Notes: generated by a model not told the origin, from the sequence alone. Positions 44,807 through 53,849 are shown, counted from the stretch's first letter. The stretch: 64,000 nucleotides of DNA from Yinghuangia soli (GCF_021502675.1 NZ_JAKFHA010000037.1:19637-83636); one strand, 5' to 3'. Made by a program: numbers and translations.

Positions 44807-45079
44807 ATGGGCGAGCTGTTGCAGCTGCTGGTCGAGGACGGCGTGATGGAAGAGGAGGAGGAACTCACGTGGCAGGAGCGCGCACTGTGCGCGCAGACCG
44901 ACCCCGAGTCCTTCTTTCCGGAAAAGGGCGGTTCGACCCGCGAGGCCAAGAAGGTGTGCTTCTCGTGCGAGGTGCGCGACGAATGCCTCGAGTACGCCCT
45001 GGCCAACGACGAGCGTTTCGGCATCTGGGGCGGCCTGTCCGAGCGTGAGCGCCGCCGCCTGAAGAAGCGCGCGGTCTGA
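44807..45079 (+). CDS. whiB: WhiB sporulation regulator (iron-sulfur)
   Basis: A 90-residue Wbl-family protein, start ATG 44807 with GAGGAGG upstream. The four cluster cysteines are Cys28, Cys51, Cys54 and Cys60, holding a 4Fe-4S cluster. The G[I/V]WGG turn is at 72-76, followed by the basic tail ERERRRLKKRAV for DNA contact. The acidic N-terminus and the block WQERALCAQTDPESFFPEKGG match Streptomyces WhiB and mycobacterial WhiB2 rather than WblE or WhiD. With WhiA it controls the switch from aerial growth to sporulation septation. The neighbourhood (fbiAB, zincin, DUF3499, manB) supports the identification. Confidence 0.96.
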   Translation: MGELLQLLVEDGVMEEEEELTWQERALCAQTDPESFFPEKGGSTREAKKVCFSCEVRDECLEYALANDERFGIWGGLSERERRRLKKRAV

Positions 45080-45276
45080 TCCGGACCGCCCGTCGGCCCG
45101 GACCCGGGCCGACCAGTTGTCCTACCCGCATATTCCGCCCGGGAACCTGCCGAACCCGGGCCGGCATCGTGGACCGACCTGGAGAGCAGCGCGCGGTCGC
45201 GTAGTGTGGGGCCGTCCGGCCGGGTGCCGGATGATCTCCGCCGTCGCTCCCGAGCCTCCCGGGGTCCTTAGCCCTG

Positions 45277-48200
45277 ATGCCACTTTTCACGCAACAGTCG
45301 GCCTACGCGCACGCGCCGGCGTATCCGAGACATGTCGTCACCGCGGTCCTCGTCGCCCACGACGGAGCCCGCTGGCTGCCCGGCACGCTGACCGGCCTGC
45401 TCGGCCAGGAGCGGCCCGTCCAGCGCGTGGTCGCGGTCGACACCGGCAGCACCGACGCCACCCCCCGGCTGCTCGAGGACGCCCTCGGGCCCGCCTCGGT
45501 AATCCGCACCGACCGCACCGCGACCTTCGGCGACGCCGTCGCCGAGGCGGTCCGCACGGTCCCGGTCACGGACGCCGCCTCCCTTCCGTACTCCATCGAC
45601 GGCTACGTCGCGAGCGCGGACCCCTACGGCCCGGACTCTTTCGGGCGACCCGACGACGACCAGCCCGGCGGCAGCCGCTCCGGCGAACTCGTCGAGTGGT
45701 TCTGGCTCCTGCACGACGACAGCGAGCCCGCCCCGGACGCCCTGCACCTGCTGCTCCGGGCCGCCGACGAACTCCCGTCCGCCGCCGTGCTCGGCCCCAA
45801 GGTGCGCAGCTGGTACGACCGGCGCCAGCTCCTGGAGGTCGGCACCACCATCGCGCGCAGCGGCCGCCGCTGGACCGGTCTGGAGCGCCGCGAGCAGGAC
45901 CAGGGCCAGCACGACGCGGTCCGCGGCGTCCTCTCCGTCGGCAGCCCCGGCCTCCTGGTCCGCCGCGACGTGTGGGAGGCGCTCGGCGGCTTCGACCCGC
46001 GCCTGCCGTTCAGCCGCGACGACACCGACTTCGGCTGGCGCGTCAACGCCGCCGGGCACCGCGTCGTCGTCGTTCCGGACGCCGTCGTCCTGCACGCCGA
46101 GGCGGCCACCCGCGAACGCCGCCCCATCGACTGCGCCCCCGACCACCCGCACCGCGTCGACCGTGCGGGCGCCGTCTACACCCTGCTCGCCAACACCCCC
46201 GGCAAGACGCTGCCGCTGGTGTGGCTCCGGCTGTTCCTCGGCACCATCGTGCGCGCGCTCGGCTACCTCGTCGGCAAGCTGCCGCGCATGGCGCTCGACG
46301 AGTTCATCGGCGTCTTCTCGGTCCTCCTGCGCCCGTTCCGCGTCATGTCCGGCCGCCGTGCCCGCCGCCGCACCCGCGTCGCCGAGGACGCCGACTTCCG
46401 CGACCTGTTCCCGCCGCGCGGCGCCAGCGTCCGGCACGCCTTCGACTCGCTGGTCGGCAGCATCAGCCGCCGCGTCGAACCGGAAGGCGGCCGCCGCAGC
46501 CGGCACAGCGTGCTGGACAGCGGCCCCACCTCGGAGGATGCCGAGGACCTCGAAGTCGAGAACTTCGCCCGGCTGCGCGCCGTCGTGCAGCGGCCCGGCG
46601 TCCTGCTCGCCGTCCTCCTGATCGGCGTCACCCTCTTCGCCGCCCGCGACGTCCTCACCGGCGGCCGCCTGCTCGGCGGCGCCCTGCTGCCCGCCCCCGA
46701 CTCCGCGGGCGACCTGTGGCACCGCTTCACCGAGAGCTGGCACGGCGTCGGCCTGGGCGGGGACGCGACCGCACCTCCGTACCTCGCCTTCGTCGCGGCA
46801 CTCGGCACCGTGCTGTTCGGCAGCGCCTCCACCGCGGTCACCGTGCTGCTGCTCGGCAGCGTGCCGCTGGCCGGCCTCACCGCCTACTTCAGCTCCCGCA
46901 AGCTGGTCGCCAACACCGCCGTACGCGCCTGGGGCGCCGCGGTGTACGCGCTGCTCCCGGTCGCCACCGGCGCCATCGCCACCGGACGCATCGGCACCGC
47001 CGTCGTCCTCGTCCTCGCCCCGCTGATCGCGCGCGGCGCGGTCCAGGTCGCCGGCCTCGGAAACCTGCCCGAGTCCTGGCGCGCCGCGTGGGCGACCGGC
47101 CTGGTCCTCGCGTTCGCCACCGCGTTCGTCCCGCTCGTGTGGGTGCTCGCCGCGACGCTCGGCCTCGCCGCCCTGCCCGCCGCGCACTTCGCCGGGAACC
47201 TCTCCCGCGCACTGGTGCTGCGGGTGGCCGCGGTACTGGTCACCCCGCTGGTCCTGCTGCTGCCGTGGACCCCCTCGATGATCGAGGGCGACCGGCTCTT
47301 CCTCGAACCCGGCCTCGCCGCCGAGGGCCTGTCCGAGCGCGGCGCGAACCCGCTCGGCCTGCTGCTCCTCGACCCGGGCGGCCCCGGCACCATCCCCGCG
47401 GTGGTCACCGCCGGCCTGCTGCTCGCCGCGCTCGCCGCACTGCTGCGCGACTCGCGCCGCCGCGCGGTCCTGACCGGCTGGGCGGTCGCGCTGGCCGGCC
47501 TGCTCTTCGCCCTCGTGGTCGGCCGCCTGGAGGTGACCGCGCCCGCCGACGCCGGCAAGGTCGCCGCGTGGCCCGGCGTGGCCGTCGTCCTCATGGGCCT
47601 CGGCCTGGTGGCCGCCGCCATGGTCGGCGCCGAGGACGCCCGGTCCCGTGTCGCGGCCATGAACTTCGGCTGGCGCCAGCCCACTTCGGTGGTCGTCGCG
47701 GCCATCGCGGCGCTCACCCCGCTGGCCGCCGCGGCCGCGTGGGCCTGGCAGGGCGCATCCGGTCCGCTGGACCGGCAGGGCGGCCCGTACGTCCCCGCGT
47801 TCATCGCCTCCGACAACGCCAGCACCGACCGGGCCCGCACCCTGGTGCTCCGCACCGACGGCGCCGGCGCGGTCACCTCGACGCTGGTCCGCGGCGGCGG
47901 GCTCTACCTCGGCGACGCCGACGTCGCGCCGGACGCCAAGCAGACCAAGCCGCTGTACGACTACGTCGCGGCCTTCCTGTCCGGCACCGGCAGCGCCGAC
48001 GCCGCCGGGCTGTCCAACTTCGCGATCCGGTACGTGCTCGTCCAGGCACCCGCCGACCCGACCCTGGTCAACCGCCTCGACGGCACCCCGGGACTGCTGC
48101 GCAAGTCGGCCGAGCACGGCAGCATGCTGTGGCGCGTCGAAGGCGTCAACGCCCGGGTGAGCATCCAGCAGCCGGACGGCAAGACCGTCCCGGTCACCTC

Positions 48201-49302
48201 CGGCACCGACAAGGTCTCCACCCGCATCGACCCGGGCCCCGAAGGCCGCATCCTGCGGCTGGCCGAACGCGCCGACGCAGGCTGGAAGGCCACCCTCGAT
48301 GGCCGCGAGCTCAAGGCCCGCACCCTCGACGGCTGGAGCCAGGGCTTTGACCTCCCGGCCGGCGGCGGCCGCCTGGACATCGCCTACGAAGGCGGCGGCC
48401 GCGGCGCCTGGCTCGCCGCCGAAGGCGCCCTGCTGCTCGTCGTGGTCATCCTCGCGCTGCCCGCCCGGCGCCGCGGCACCGACGACGACATGCCGGAGGC
48501 CCCCGGCAGCGGCGGCCGCCGGGCCGCCCCGGTCCCGGCCCAGGCCGGCGAACCGGGCGACACCGGCAGCTCGGCGCTCCCCGGCGGCGGCCGCCGGGCC
48601 CGCCGGGTCCGCGCCGCGGCGGAGGCCGAAGCCGCAGCCAAGGGCACCTCCGCGCCGGACCCCACGCCGGAATCGAGCGAGGTCCCGACCGGGTCGCTGT
48701 TCCTGCCGTCGCCCAGCGCCGGCGGGGAACCGGCCGCGGCACCCGACGACGACTGGGACCTCGGGCAGTACGCCCGCGGCTTCCGGCCGCGCGAAGGAGC
48801 GCTGCCGGGCGGCGCCGACTACGACTCGGGCGCCTACGCGGCGCAGCCCGCGGGCGACCAGTACGCGGGAGCCGACTCCGGCGCCTTCCCGGCACCCGGC
48901 GCGCAGCCCGGCGGCTACGGCCAGTCCGGCTACGAAGGCTCCGGCTACGAGGGCTCCGGCTACGACACCGGCGGCGTCCCGCAGGTCCCGTACCCGGGCG
49001 GCTACGACCAGTCCGGCTACCCGCAGGACGGCTACGGGCAGGGCCAGTACCAGCAGCCCGGCCGGCCCGGCTACGACCAGCCCGGTTACGACCAGGCGGG
49101 CTACGGCCAGGGCGGTTACGACCAGTCCGGCTACCCGCAGGGCGGCTACGACCAGTCCGGCTACGACCAGGGCGGGTACGGCGCCTACGACCCGTCGGCG
49201 CCCCCGCCGTACCCCGGCGAGCCCGCCCCGCAGCACCCGCAGCCCGGCGAGGACGGCCCCTGGCCTCCGCAGCAGCCGCCCCGACCCGGAGGCCAAGCGT
49301 GA
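45277..49302 (+). CDS. Giant membrane GT2 glycosyltransferase with Gly/Tyr/Gln tail
   Basis: A 1341-residue protein. The N-terminal GT2 domain (about 20-330) shows VTAVLVAHDGARWLPGTL, VVAVDTGSTDATPRLL, LLHDDSEPAPDAL (metal site), GGFDPRLPFSRDDTDFGWR and VLHAEAATRERR. About ten or more hydrophobic helices lie between residues 280 and 850, then an extracytoplasmic domain (about 850-1040), a last helix (LLLVVVILAL) and a basic stop PARRRG. The final 278 residues are low-complexity, ending in tandem GYDQSGY/GYGQGGY units. It probably adds sugars to a lipid-linked or surface glycan. The next gene starts inside its stop (GTGA), so the DUF5719 protein is a likely partner. Confidence 0.88.
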   Translation: MPLFTQQSAYAHAPAYPRHVVTAVLVAHDGARWLPGTLTGLLGQERPVQRVVAVDTGSTDATPRLLEDALGPASVIRTDRTATFGDAVAEAVRTVPVTDAASLPYSIDGYVASADPYGPDSFGRPDDDQPGGSRSGELVEWFWLLHDDSEPAPDALHLLLRAADELPSAAVLGPKVRSWYDRRQLLEVGTTIARSGRRWTGLERREQDQGQHDAVRGVLSVGSPGLLVRRDVWEALGGFDPRLPFSRDDTDFGWRVNAAGHRVVVVPDAVVLHAEAATRERRPIDCAPDHPHRVDRAGAVYTLLANTPGKTLPLVWLRLFLGTIVRALGYLVGKLPRMALDEFIGVFSVLLRPFRVMSGRRARRRTRVAEDADFRDLFPPRGASVRHAFDSLVGSISRRVEPEGGRRSRHSVLDSGPTSEDAEDLEVENFARLRAVVQRPGVLLAVLLIGVTLFAARDVLTGGRLLGGALLPAPDSAGDLWHRFTESWHGVGLGGDATAPPYLAFVAALGTVLFGSASTAVTVLLLGSVPLAGLTAYFSSRKLVANTAVRAWGAAVYALLPVATGAIATGRIGTAVVLVLAPLIARGAVQVAGLGNLPESWRAAWATGLVLAFATAFVPLVWVLAATLGLAALPAAHFAGNLSRALVLRVAAVLVTPLVLLLPWTPSMIEGDRLFLEPGLAAEGLSERGANPLGLLLLDPGGPGTIPAVVTAGLLLAALAALLRDSRRRAVLTGWAVALAGLLFALVVGRLEVTAPADAGKVAAWPGVAVVLMGLGLVAAAMVGAEDARSRVAAMNFGWRQPTSVVVAAIAALTPLAAAAAWAWQGASGPLDRQGGPYVPAFIASDNASTDRARTLVLRTDGAGAVTSTLVRGGGLYLGDADVAPDAKQTKPLYDYVAAFLSGTGSADAAGLSNFAIRYVLVQAPADPTLVNRLDGTPGLLRKSAEHGSMLWRVEGVNARVSIQQPDGKTVPVTSGTDKVSTRIDPGPEGRILRLAERADAGWKATLDGRELKARTLDGWSQGFDLPAGGGRLDIAYEGGGRGAWLAAEGALLLVVVILALPARRRGTDDDMPEAPGSGGRRAAPVPAQAGEPGDTGSSALPGGGRRARRVRAAAEAEAAAKGTSAPDPTPESSEVPTGSLFLPSPSAGGEPAAAPDDDWDLGQYARGFRPREGALPGGADYDSGAYAAQPAGDQYAGADSGAFPAPGAQPGGYGQSGYEGSGYEGSGYDTGGVPQVPYPGGYDQSGYPQDGYGQGQYQQPGRPGYDQPGYDQAGYGQGGYDQSGYPQGGYDQSGYDQGGYGAYDPSAPPPYPGEPAPQHPQPGEDGPWPPQQPPRPGGQA
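48901..49185 (+). repeat. Coding repeats for GY[D/G/E]Q tail
   Basis: Short near-tandem units of 9-24 bp encoding GYGQSGY, GYEGSGY, GYDQSGYPQ and GYDQ repeats at the end of the 45277 gene. They are in frame and specific to the tail; spacing is irregular and there are no spacers of CRISPR type. Confidence 0.75.
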
Positions 49303-50774
49303 AGCGCACGACCCTCTCCCTGGCCGTGGCGGTCGCGGTCCTGGTCCTGATCGCGGGCATCGCCACGCTCACCAAGCCGTCGTCCGGCAACGCCGCCGCG
49401 CCGGCCGCCGCCAAGCAGGTCCCGGTGCAGCGCGCCGACGCGGTCTGCCCGCAGATCCGCGCCACGCCGGGTGCCGCCACGCTGTACAGCGCGGTCGCCC
49501 CGGGCGGCGGCGCGGACGCCGCGGGCGGCGAGGCGGTGCTCGCGAAGGTCGCCGACAAGGCCGAGCAGCCGGGCCGGCTCGACGCCGTCGGCAAGCCCAA
49601 GTCGGTGCTCCTGGACCAGCCGGAGATCGAGGCGCTCGGCTGGACCGCGTCCGGTGCGTACGCCCCCGGCTTCGCCGCGCAGTCCACCACGCGCCTCGGC
49701 GCGGGTCCGGGCCGCGGCCTGTCCGGCGCGGTGTGCCAGGCGCCGGGCACCGACCACTGGTTCGTCGGCACCTCGAACGCCGAGAACCGCGAGGCGTACC
49801 TCTACCTCAGCAACAGCACCAACGTCAGCGCGCAGATCGACGTCGAGCTCTACGGCCCGGACGGCCAGGTCCAGGCCGAAGGCGGCCGCAGCCTGGTCTT
49901 CCCGCCCGGCAAGTCGGACAACATCCGGCTCAAGACACTTGCCCCGAACGGCGAGGTGGCGGCCGTCCACGTGCTCGTGCGGTCCGGCCGCATCGCCGCC
50001 GCGGTCCGCGACCAGAACGGCGCGGCGGGCACCGACTGGGTGCCCCAGGCGGGGCGTCCCGGCCGGTCGTTCGTGGTGCCCGGGCTGCCCCAGGACGCCA
50101 CCAACGTGACCCTGGTGATGTACGGCGCGAGCGACACCGACACCGACGTCGGCATCCAACTCGCGGGCAAGGCCAGCACGTTCACGCCCGCCGGATTCGA
50201 GTCGGCGACCGTCAAGCGGGGCCGCACCACCGTGGTCGACCTCGGCGACATCACCAAGGGCGAGGCCGCCGCACTCAAACTGACCGCGTCCCGCGCCGAC
50301 ATCCTGGTCGGGGTACGCGTCACCCGCGGCAGCGGCGAGACCACCGACGTCGCGTTCCTGGCCCCCACCCCGGCGCTGACCGGGCGGGCGGTCCTCGCCG
50401 ACAACCGCGCGGGCGGCACGCTGGGCAGCCTCGTCTACCTGACCGCCCCCGAGGGCCCCGCGAAGGTCAAGCTGACTTCGACCCCCGCGGCCGGCGACAC
50501 CGCCACCGCCGAGGTCGACGTGCCTGCGGGCACCACGGTCGCGGTGCCCGTACCGGTCCCGGCCGGTGCCGCGCAGTTCGCGCTGACCGTCGAGCCGCAG
50601 GCCGGCTCGGGCCCCGTGCACGCTGCCCGGATGCTCAGTGAACAGGCCGACAAGCTGCCGATGTTCACCATCCAGGGGATGTCCCCGGCGCGCGACTCGG
50701 TGGCGCTGCCGACGGTCCGCGGCGACATGGCGATCATGGTCCCGGAAGAGCCCGCGGCCAAGGCCAAGAAGTAG
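49299..50774 (+). CDS. DUF5719 family exported protein
   Basis: A 491-residue protein whose N-terminus has a basic start and a hydrophobic helix (about 5-24), giving an anchored or secreted protein. The rest is beta-rich: DHWFVGTSNAENREAYLYL, VSAQIDVELYGPDGQVQ, VHVLVRSGRIAAAVRDQNG and FVVPGLPQDATNVTLVMYG fit DUF5719, an actinobacterial family of unknown function. A cysteine pair (VCPQIRATPG and GAVCQAPG) could form a disulfide. GTG 49299 overlaps the stop of the giant glycosyltransferase gene, so the two are made together; it may be an extracytoplasmic partner of that enzyme. Confidence 0.85.
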   Translation: MKRTTLSLAVAVAVLVLIAGIATLTKPSSGNAAAPAAAKQVPVQRADAVCPQIRATPGAATLYSAVAPGGGADAAGGEAVLAKVADKAEQPGRLDAVGKPKSVLLDQPEIEALGWTASGAYAPGFAAQSTTRLGAGPGRGLSGAVCQAPGTDHWFVGTSNAENREAYLYLSNSTNVSAQIDVELYGPDGQVQAEGGRSLVFPPGKSDNIRLKTLAPNGEVAAVHVLVRSGRIAAAVRDQNGAAGTDWVPQAGRPGRSFVVPGLPQDATNVTLVMYGASDTDTDVGIQLAGKASTFTPAGFESATVKRGRTTVVDLGDITKGEAAALKLTASRADILVGVRVTRGSGETTDVAFLAPTPALTGRAVLADNRAGGTLGSLVYLTAPEGPAKVKLTSTPAAGDTATAEVDVPAGTTVAVPVPVPAGAAQFALTVEPQAGSGPVHAARMLSEQADKLPMFTIQGMSPARDSVALPTVRGDMAIMVPEEPAAKAKK

Positions 50775-50783
50775 CAGGCCGAC

Positions 50784-50838
50784 AACAAGCAGCAGGCAAC
50801 AAGCAGCAGGCAACAAGCAGAGGCAGCAAGCAGCAGGC
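50784..50838 (+). repeat. Four 14-bp tandem repeats after DUF5719 stop
   Basis: AACAAGCAGCAGGC occurs exactly at 50784 and 50798, then as a 13-bp variant at 50812 and a one-base variant at 50825. The array begins 9 bp after the stop codon and ends against the terminator stem. Confidence 0.85.
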
Positions 50839-50840
50839 AG

Positions 50841-50888
50841 CGAAGCGGCGGCGCCTGCCCGGACCTCCGGGCGGACGCCGCCGCTTCG
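50841..50888. terminator. Bidirectional two-part hairpin terminator
   Basis: The outer 13-bp stem CGAAGCGGCGGCG is followed by an inner 7-bp stem GCCCGGA/TCCGGGC. It lies between the convergent DUF5719 and zincin-like genes and could serve both. Confidence 0.72.
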
Positions 50889-50990
50889 CCGTTCCACATG
50901 CAGTCCTGCGTGCCGTCCCGTGTGCCGCACTCACCCACGATCGGCCGCACCCGGGCGTGCTCGGCCGAGCACGCCTGGACCACGTGCCCG

Positions 50991-51449
50991 TCAGCCGTCC
51001 GGGTCGACCGTGTCCGGGTCCAGCCCCAGCAGGTCCGCGACCTGCTCGACGAGGATGTCGTGCACCAGCATCTCCAGCTCGCTGCGGCTCTCCGCGCGCA
51101 GTTCGAGCGGCCGCCGGTACAGGATGATCATCGCGGTCTCGTCCGCGGTCGCGGGCACCATGCGCCCCAGCGCCACCGGCTCGTCGGCCAGCAGCTCGGT
51201 CTCCGCCTCCGGCACGTCCAGCACCGCGAAGCGCACCCGCTCCAGTTCGGGCCAGCGTTTGGTCAGGCGCTCCACCGAGTCGGAGGCCAGATCGTCGAAC
51301 TTCTCCGCCCGGGTGAGGGCGATCGGCACCGGGCGCGGCGCCAGCGGGCCGCGCATGCCCCGGCCGTGCCGGTCGCGGCGGCGCCTCCGCGGCGGCCGGT
51401 CGCGGTGGGAGGGCGGGCCTGAGTGCTCACTGTGCACGCTTTCGAGCAT
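50991..51449 (-). CDS. Zincin-like metallopeptidase-family protein, degenerate motif
   Basis: A 152-residue protein of the small zincin family (annotated as metallopeptidase in many actinomycetes). The N-terminus is very basic (PPRRRRRDRHGRG). The fold signatures are FDDLASDSVERL, VRFAVLDVPEAE and AMIILYRRPLELRA. Where the family normally carries HExxHH, this protein has VHDILVEQVADLLG (His130, Asp131, Val134), so zinc hydrolysis as in classic zincins is doubtful. ATG 51449 is used; GTG 51437 is an alternative. It is divergent from DUF3499, an arrangement I recall from mycobacteria (Rv3259/Rv3258c), which speaks for a conserved housekeeping role. Confidence 0.83.
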   Translation of the reverse strand: MLESVHSEHSGPPSHRDRPPRRRRRDRHGRGMRGPLAPRPVPIALTRAEKFDDLASDSVERLTKRWPELERVRFAVLDVPEAETELLADEPVALGRMVPATADETAMIILYRRPLELRAESRSELEMLVHDILVEQVADLLGLDPDTVDPDG

Positions 51450-51633
51450 AGGGGCTCGGTCCCGGGCACCGCTGGAGCCCTCGCGGCGCGGCTTCCGCAC
51501 ACTGGTGCGAGACCCGCGCAGCCCCCGTCCCGCGGCCGCACCCGACCCGTCCGGCACCCCTGCCGGACCGGCCGCGGGACGACACGTGGGCCTGACGTGG
51601 GGCGTATGCGACCCGCGGGCGCCCGCGGTGCGG

Positions 51634-51650
51634 TACCGTCCATCCCCGTG
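51634..51650 (+). promoter_or_regulatory. Likely leaderless start of DUF3499 gene
   Basis: TACCGT (51634-51639, TANNNT type) ends 8 nt before the GTG at 51648, the distance expected if transcription begins at the start codon itself. There is no ribosome site in between. Confidence 0.5.
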
Positions 51651-52019
51651 AGCCCTGTACGTCGCTGTTCGCGGACTGCATGCGGCCGCTCTGCGGTCGC
51701 GACGCTGACGTACGTCTATGCGGACTCCACGGCGGTGCTCGGACCTCTCGCGACCTACGCCGAACCGCATTGCTACGACCTCTGCGCCGAGCACTCCGAG
51801 CGCCTGACCGCACCCCGCGGCTGGGACGTGGTGCGGCTGGCCCCGGATCCGGCGGCCGGCAAGCCCAGCAGCGACGACCTCGAAGCGCTGGCCAACGCCG
51901 TGCGCGAGGCAGCCCGCCCGCCCCAGCAGCCCTCGGTGCCCGAGCCCGCGGACCGCGGCGGCCCCTCCGACGGCGGCCGGCGCGGCCACCTCCGCGTGCT
52001 CCGCTCGCCGGACTCCTGA
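51648..52019 (+). CDS. DUF3499 zinc-ribbon-like protein
   Basis: A 123-residue actinobacterial DUF3499 protein. Two cysteine pairs, Cys7/Cys12 (RRCSRTACG) and Cys42/Cys46 (PHCYDLC), look like a zinc ribbon; GWDVVRLAP is the third conserved block. The C-terminal half is Pro/Arg-rich and variable. It begins at GTG 51648 and appears to be translated from a leaderless mRNA. Its place between the zincin-like gene and manB is conserved across actinobacteria as far as I recall. Function unknown. Confidence 0.87.
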   Translation: MSPVRRCSRTACGRSAVATLTYVYADSTAVLGPLATYAEPHCYDLCAEHSERLTAPRGWDVVRLAPDPAAGKPSSDDLEALANAVREAARPPQQPSVPEPADRGGPSDGGRRGHLRVLRSPDS

Positions 52020-52249
52020 CCAGGCGCTGAGCAAGCCCGCACGCCGACCGGCCCCCGCCTGGACCAGCCGGACCCGAGGGGTTCCGAACACTCCGCGGCG
52101 ACTCCGCGGCCCGGTCGCCCGTTCGGTCGGATCCGGCACCGGTGTGTGCGGCGATAGGGTTTGTCCGGCCCCTGCGCGGGCCGTCGAGCCGCCCCTGCGG
52201 GGGACCGAGCCGACCCTGTGGACCCAAGCGGACGACGAGCGGAGCCCTG

Positions 52250-53596
52250 GTGCGCGACCTTTCCCAGATCGTGAAGGCGTATGACGTCCGGGGCGTGGTC
52301 CCCGACCAGTGGGACGCGGACACCGCGCGGGCCCTGGGCGCCGCGTTCGCCAAGGTGACCGGCGCCGAGGCGATCGTCGTCGGCCGCGACATGCGGCCCA
52401 GCTCGCCGGGCCTGTCCCGGGCGTTCGCGGAAGGCGCCGCGAGCCAGGGCGCCGACGTCACCGAGATCGGCCTCGCGTCGACCGACGAGCTCTACTACGC
52501 GAGCGGCAGCATGGACCTGCCCGGCGCGATGTTCACGGCGAGCCACAACCCCGCGCAGTACAACGGCATCAAGATGTGCCGCGCGGGCGCGTCCCCGATC
52601 GGCCAGGACACCGGCCTGACGCAGATCCGCGACCTGGCCGGGCAGGGCGTCCCGGAGTTCGACGGCAAGCCCGGCACCATCACGCAGAAGGACGTGCTCC
52701 AGGGCTACGCCGACTACCTGCGCGGGCTCGTCGACCTCACCGGCATCCGCCCGCTCAAGGTCGTCGTCGACGCCGGCAACGGCATGGGCGGCCACACCGT
52801 CCCCGCGGTGCTGGACGGCCTGCCCCTGGACGTCGTCCCGATGTACTTCGAGCTGGACGGCACGTTCCCCAACCACGAGGCGAACCCGCTCGACCCGAAG
52901 AACCTCGTCGACCTGCAGGCCAAGGTCCGCGAGACCGGCGCCGACCTCGGCCTGGCCTTCGACGGCGACGCCGACCGCTGCTTCGTGGTGGACGAGAAGG
53001 GCGACCCCGTCTCGCCGTCCGCGATCACCGCGCTGGTCGCGGTGCGCGAGCTGGAGAAGCACCCGGGCGCGACGATCATCCACAACCTGATCACCTCGTC
53101 CGCGGTGCCCGAGATCGTCCGCGAGCACGGCGGCACCCCGGTGTGCACGCGCGTCGGGCACTCCTTCATCAAGCAGGAAATGGCCGAGACCGACGCCGTG
53201 TTCGGCGGCGAGCACTCCGCGCACTACTACTTCCGCGACTTCTGGCGCGCCGACACCGGCATGCTCGCCGCGATGCACGTGCTGGCCGCGCTCGGCGCCC
53301 AGGACGGCCCGCTGTCCCGGCTGGTCGCCGACTACGACCGGTACGTCGCGTCCGGCGAGATCAACAGCCAGGTCGCCGACCAGGCCGCGGCCACCGAGAA
53401 GGTGCGCGCCGCCTACGCCGGGCAGCCCGGCATCGTCGTCGACAACATGGACGGCATGACCATCGGCGGCGACGACTGGTGGTTCAACCTGCGCGCCTCC
53501 AACACCGAGCCGCTGCTGCGCCTGAACGTCGAGGCCAAGGACGCCACCACGATGGCCGCGCTGCGCGACGCGGTCCTGGCCCTGATCCGCGGCTGA
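52250..53596 (+). CDS. manB: Phosphomannomutase/phosphoglucomutase ManB
   Basis: A 448-residue alpha-D-phosphohexomutase that interconverts mannose-6-P and mannose-1-P, feeding GDP-mannose for glycolipids, glycoproteins and polymers. The phosphoserine loop FTASHNPAQYNGIK (Ser about 98), metal loop DGDADR (238-243), sugar loop GGEHSAHYYF and phosphate loop RASNTEP (415-421) are all intact. GTG 52250 follows GGAG; an upstream extension to 52142 has no family similarity. Together with manA at 55237 it forms a mannose-supply cluster; the guanylyltransferase (ManC) is not in the window. Confidence 0.95.
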   Translation: MRDLSQIVKAYDVRGVVPDQWDADTARALGAAFAKVTGAEAIVVGRDMRPSSPGLSRAFAEGAASQGADVTEIGLASTDELYYASGSMDLPGAMFTASHNPAQYNGIKMCRAGASPIGQDTGLTQIRDLAGQGVPEFDGKPGTITQKDVLQGYADYLRGLVDLTGIRPLKVVVDAGNGMGGHTVPAVLDGLPLDVVPMYFELDGTFPNHEANPLDPKNLVDLQAKVRETGADLGLAFDGDADRCFVVDEKGDPVSPSAITALVAVRELEKHPGATIIHNLITSSAVPEIVREHGGTPVCTRVGHSFIKQEMAETDAVFGGEHSAHYYFRDFWRADTGMLAAMHVLAALGAQDGPLSRLVADYDRYVASGEINSQVADQAAATEKVRAAYAGQPGIVVDNMDGMTIGGDDWWFNLRASNTEPLLRLNVEAKDATTMAALRDAVLALIRG

Positions 53597-53849
53597 CCCG
53601 CCCGCGGGCCGGGACCAGGGCTCACCCTCTGGTGCCGGCCCGCGCACCGCGCGGCCTCGACGGCCTCCGCGCGCCACGCCCCTCGCCCTCCCGCCCGCGC
53701 AGGCCCGGCGAAACGCCGCCTCCGTGCGCGCTCCCGTTCGCGCCCCGCCGCACCGGCGGCCCGCGGACCGGCCGCGTATCGGATCTTGGAACCAGTCAGT
53801 AGGGTGTCCTCGACCGCCCGGTCCGCCGATCCGTTCCGTGGGAGAAGCC

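Noticed and set aside
48901..49185. Repeats resembling a CRISPR array
   Set aside because: Units are in-frame coding repeats of irregular length without unique spacers or cas genes.
50784..50838. Tandem 14-mers as a CRISPR or origin
   Set aside because: Units are directly adjacent with no spacers, and there is no DnaA-box cluster or replication gene.
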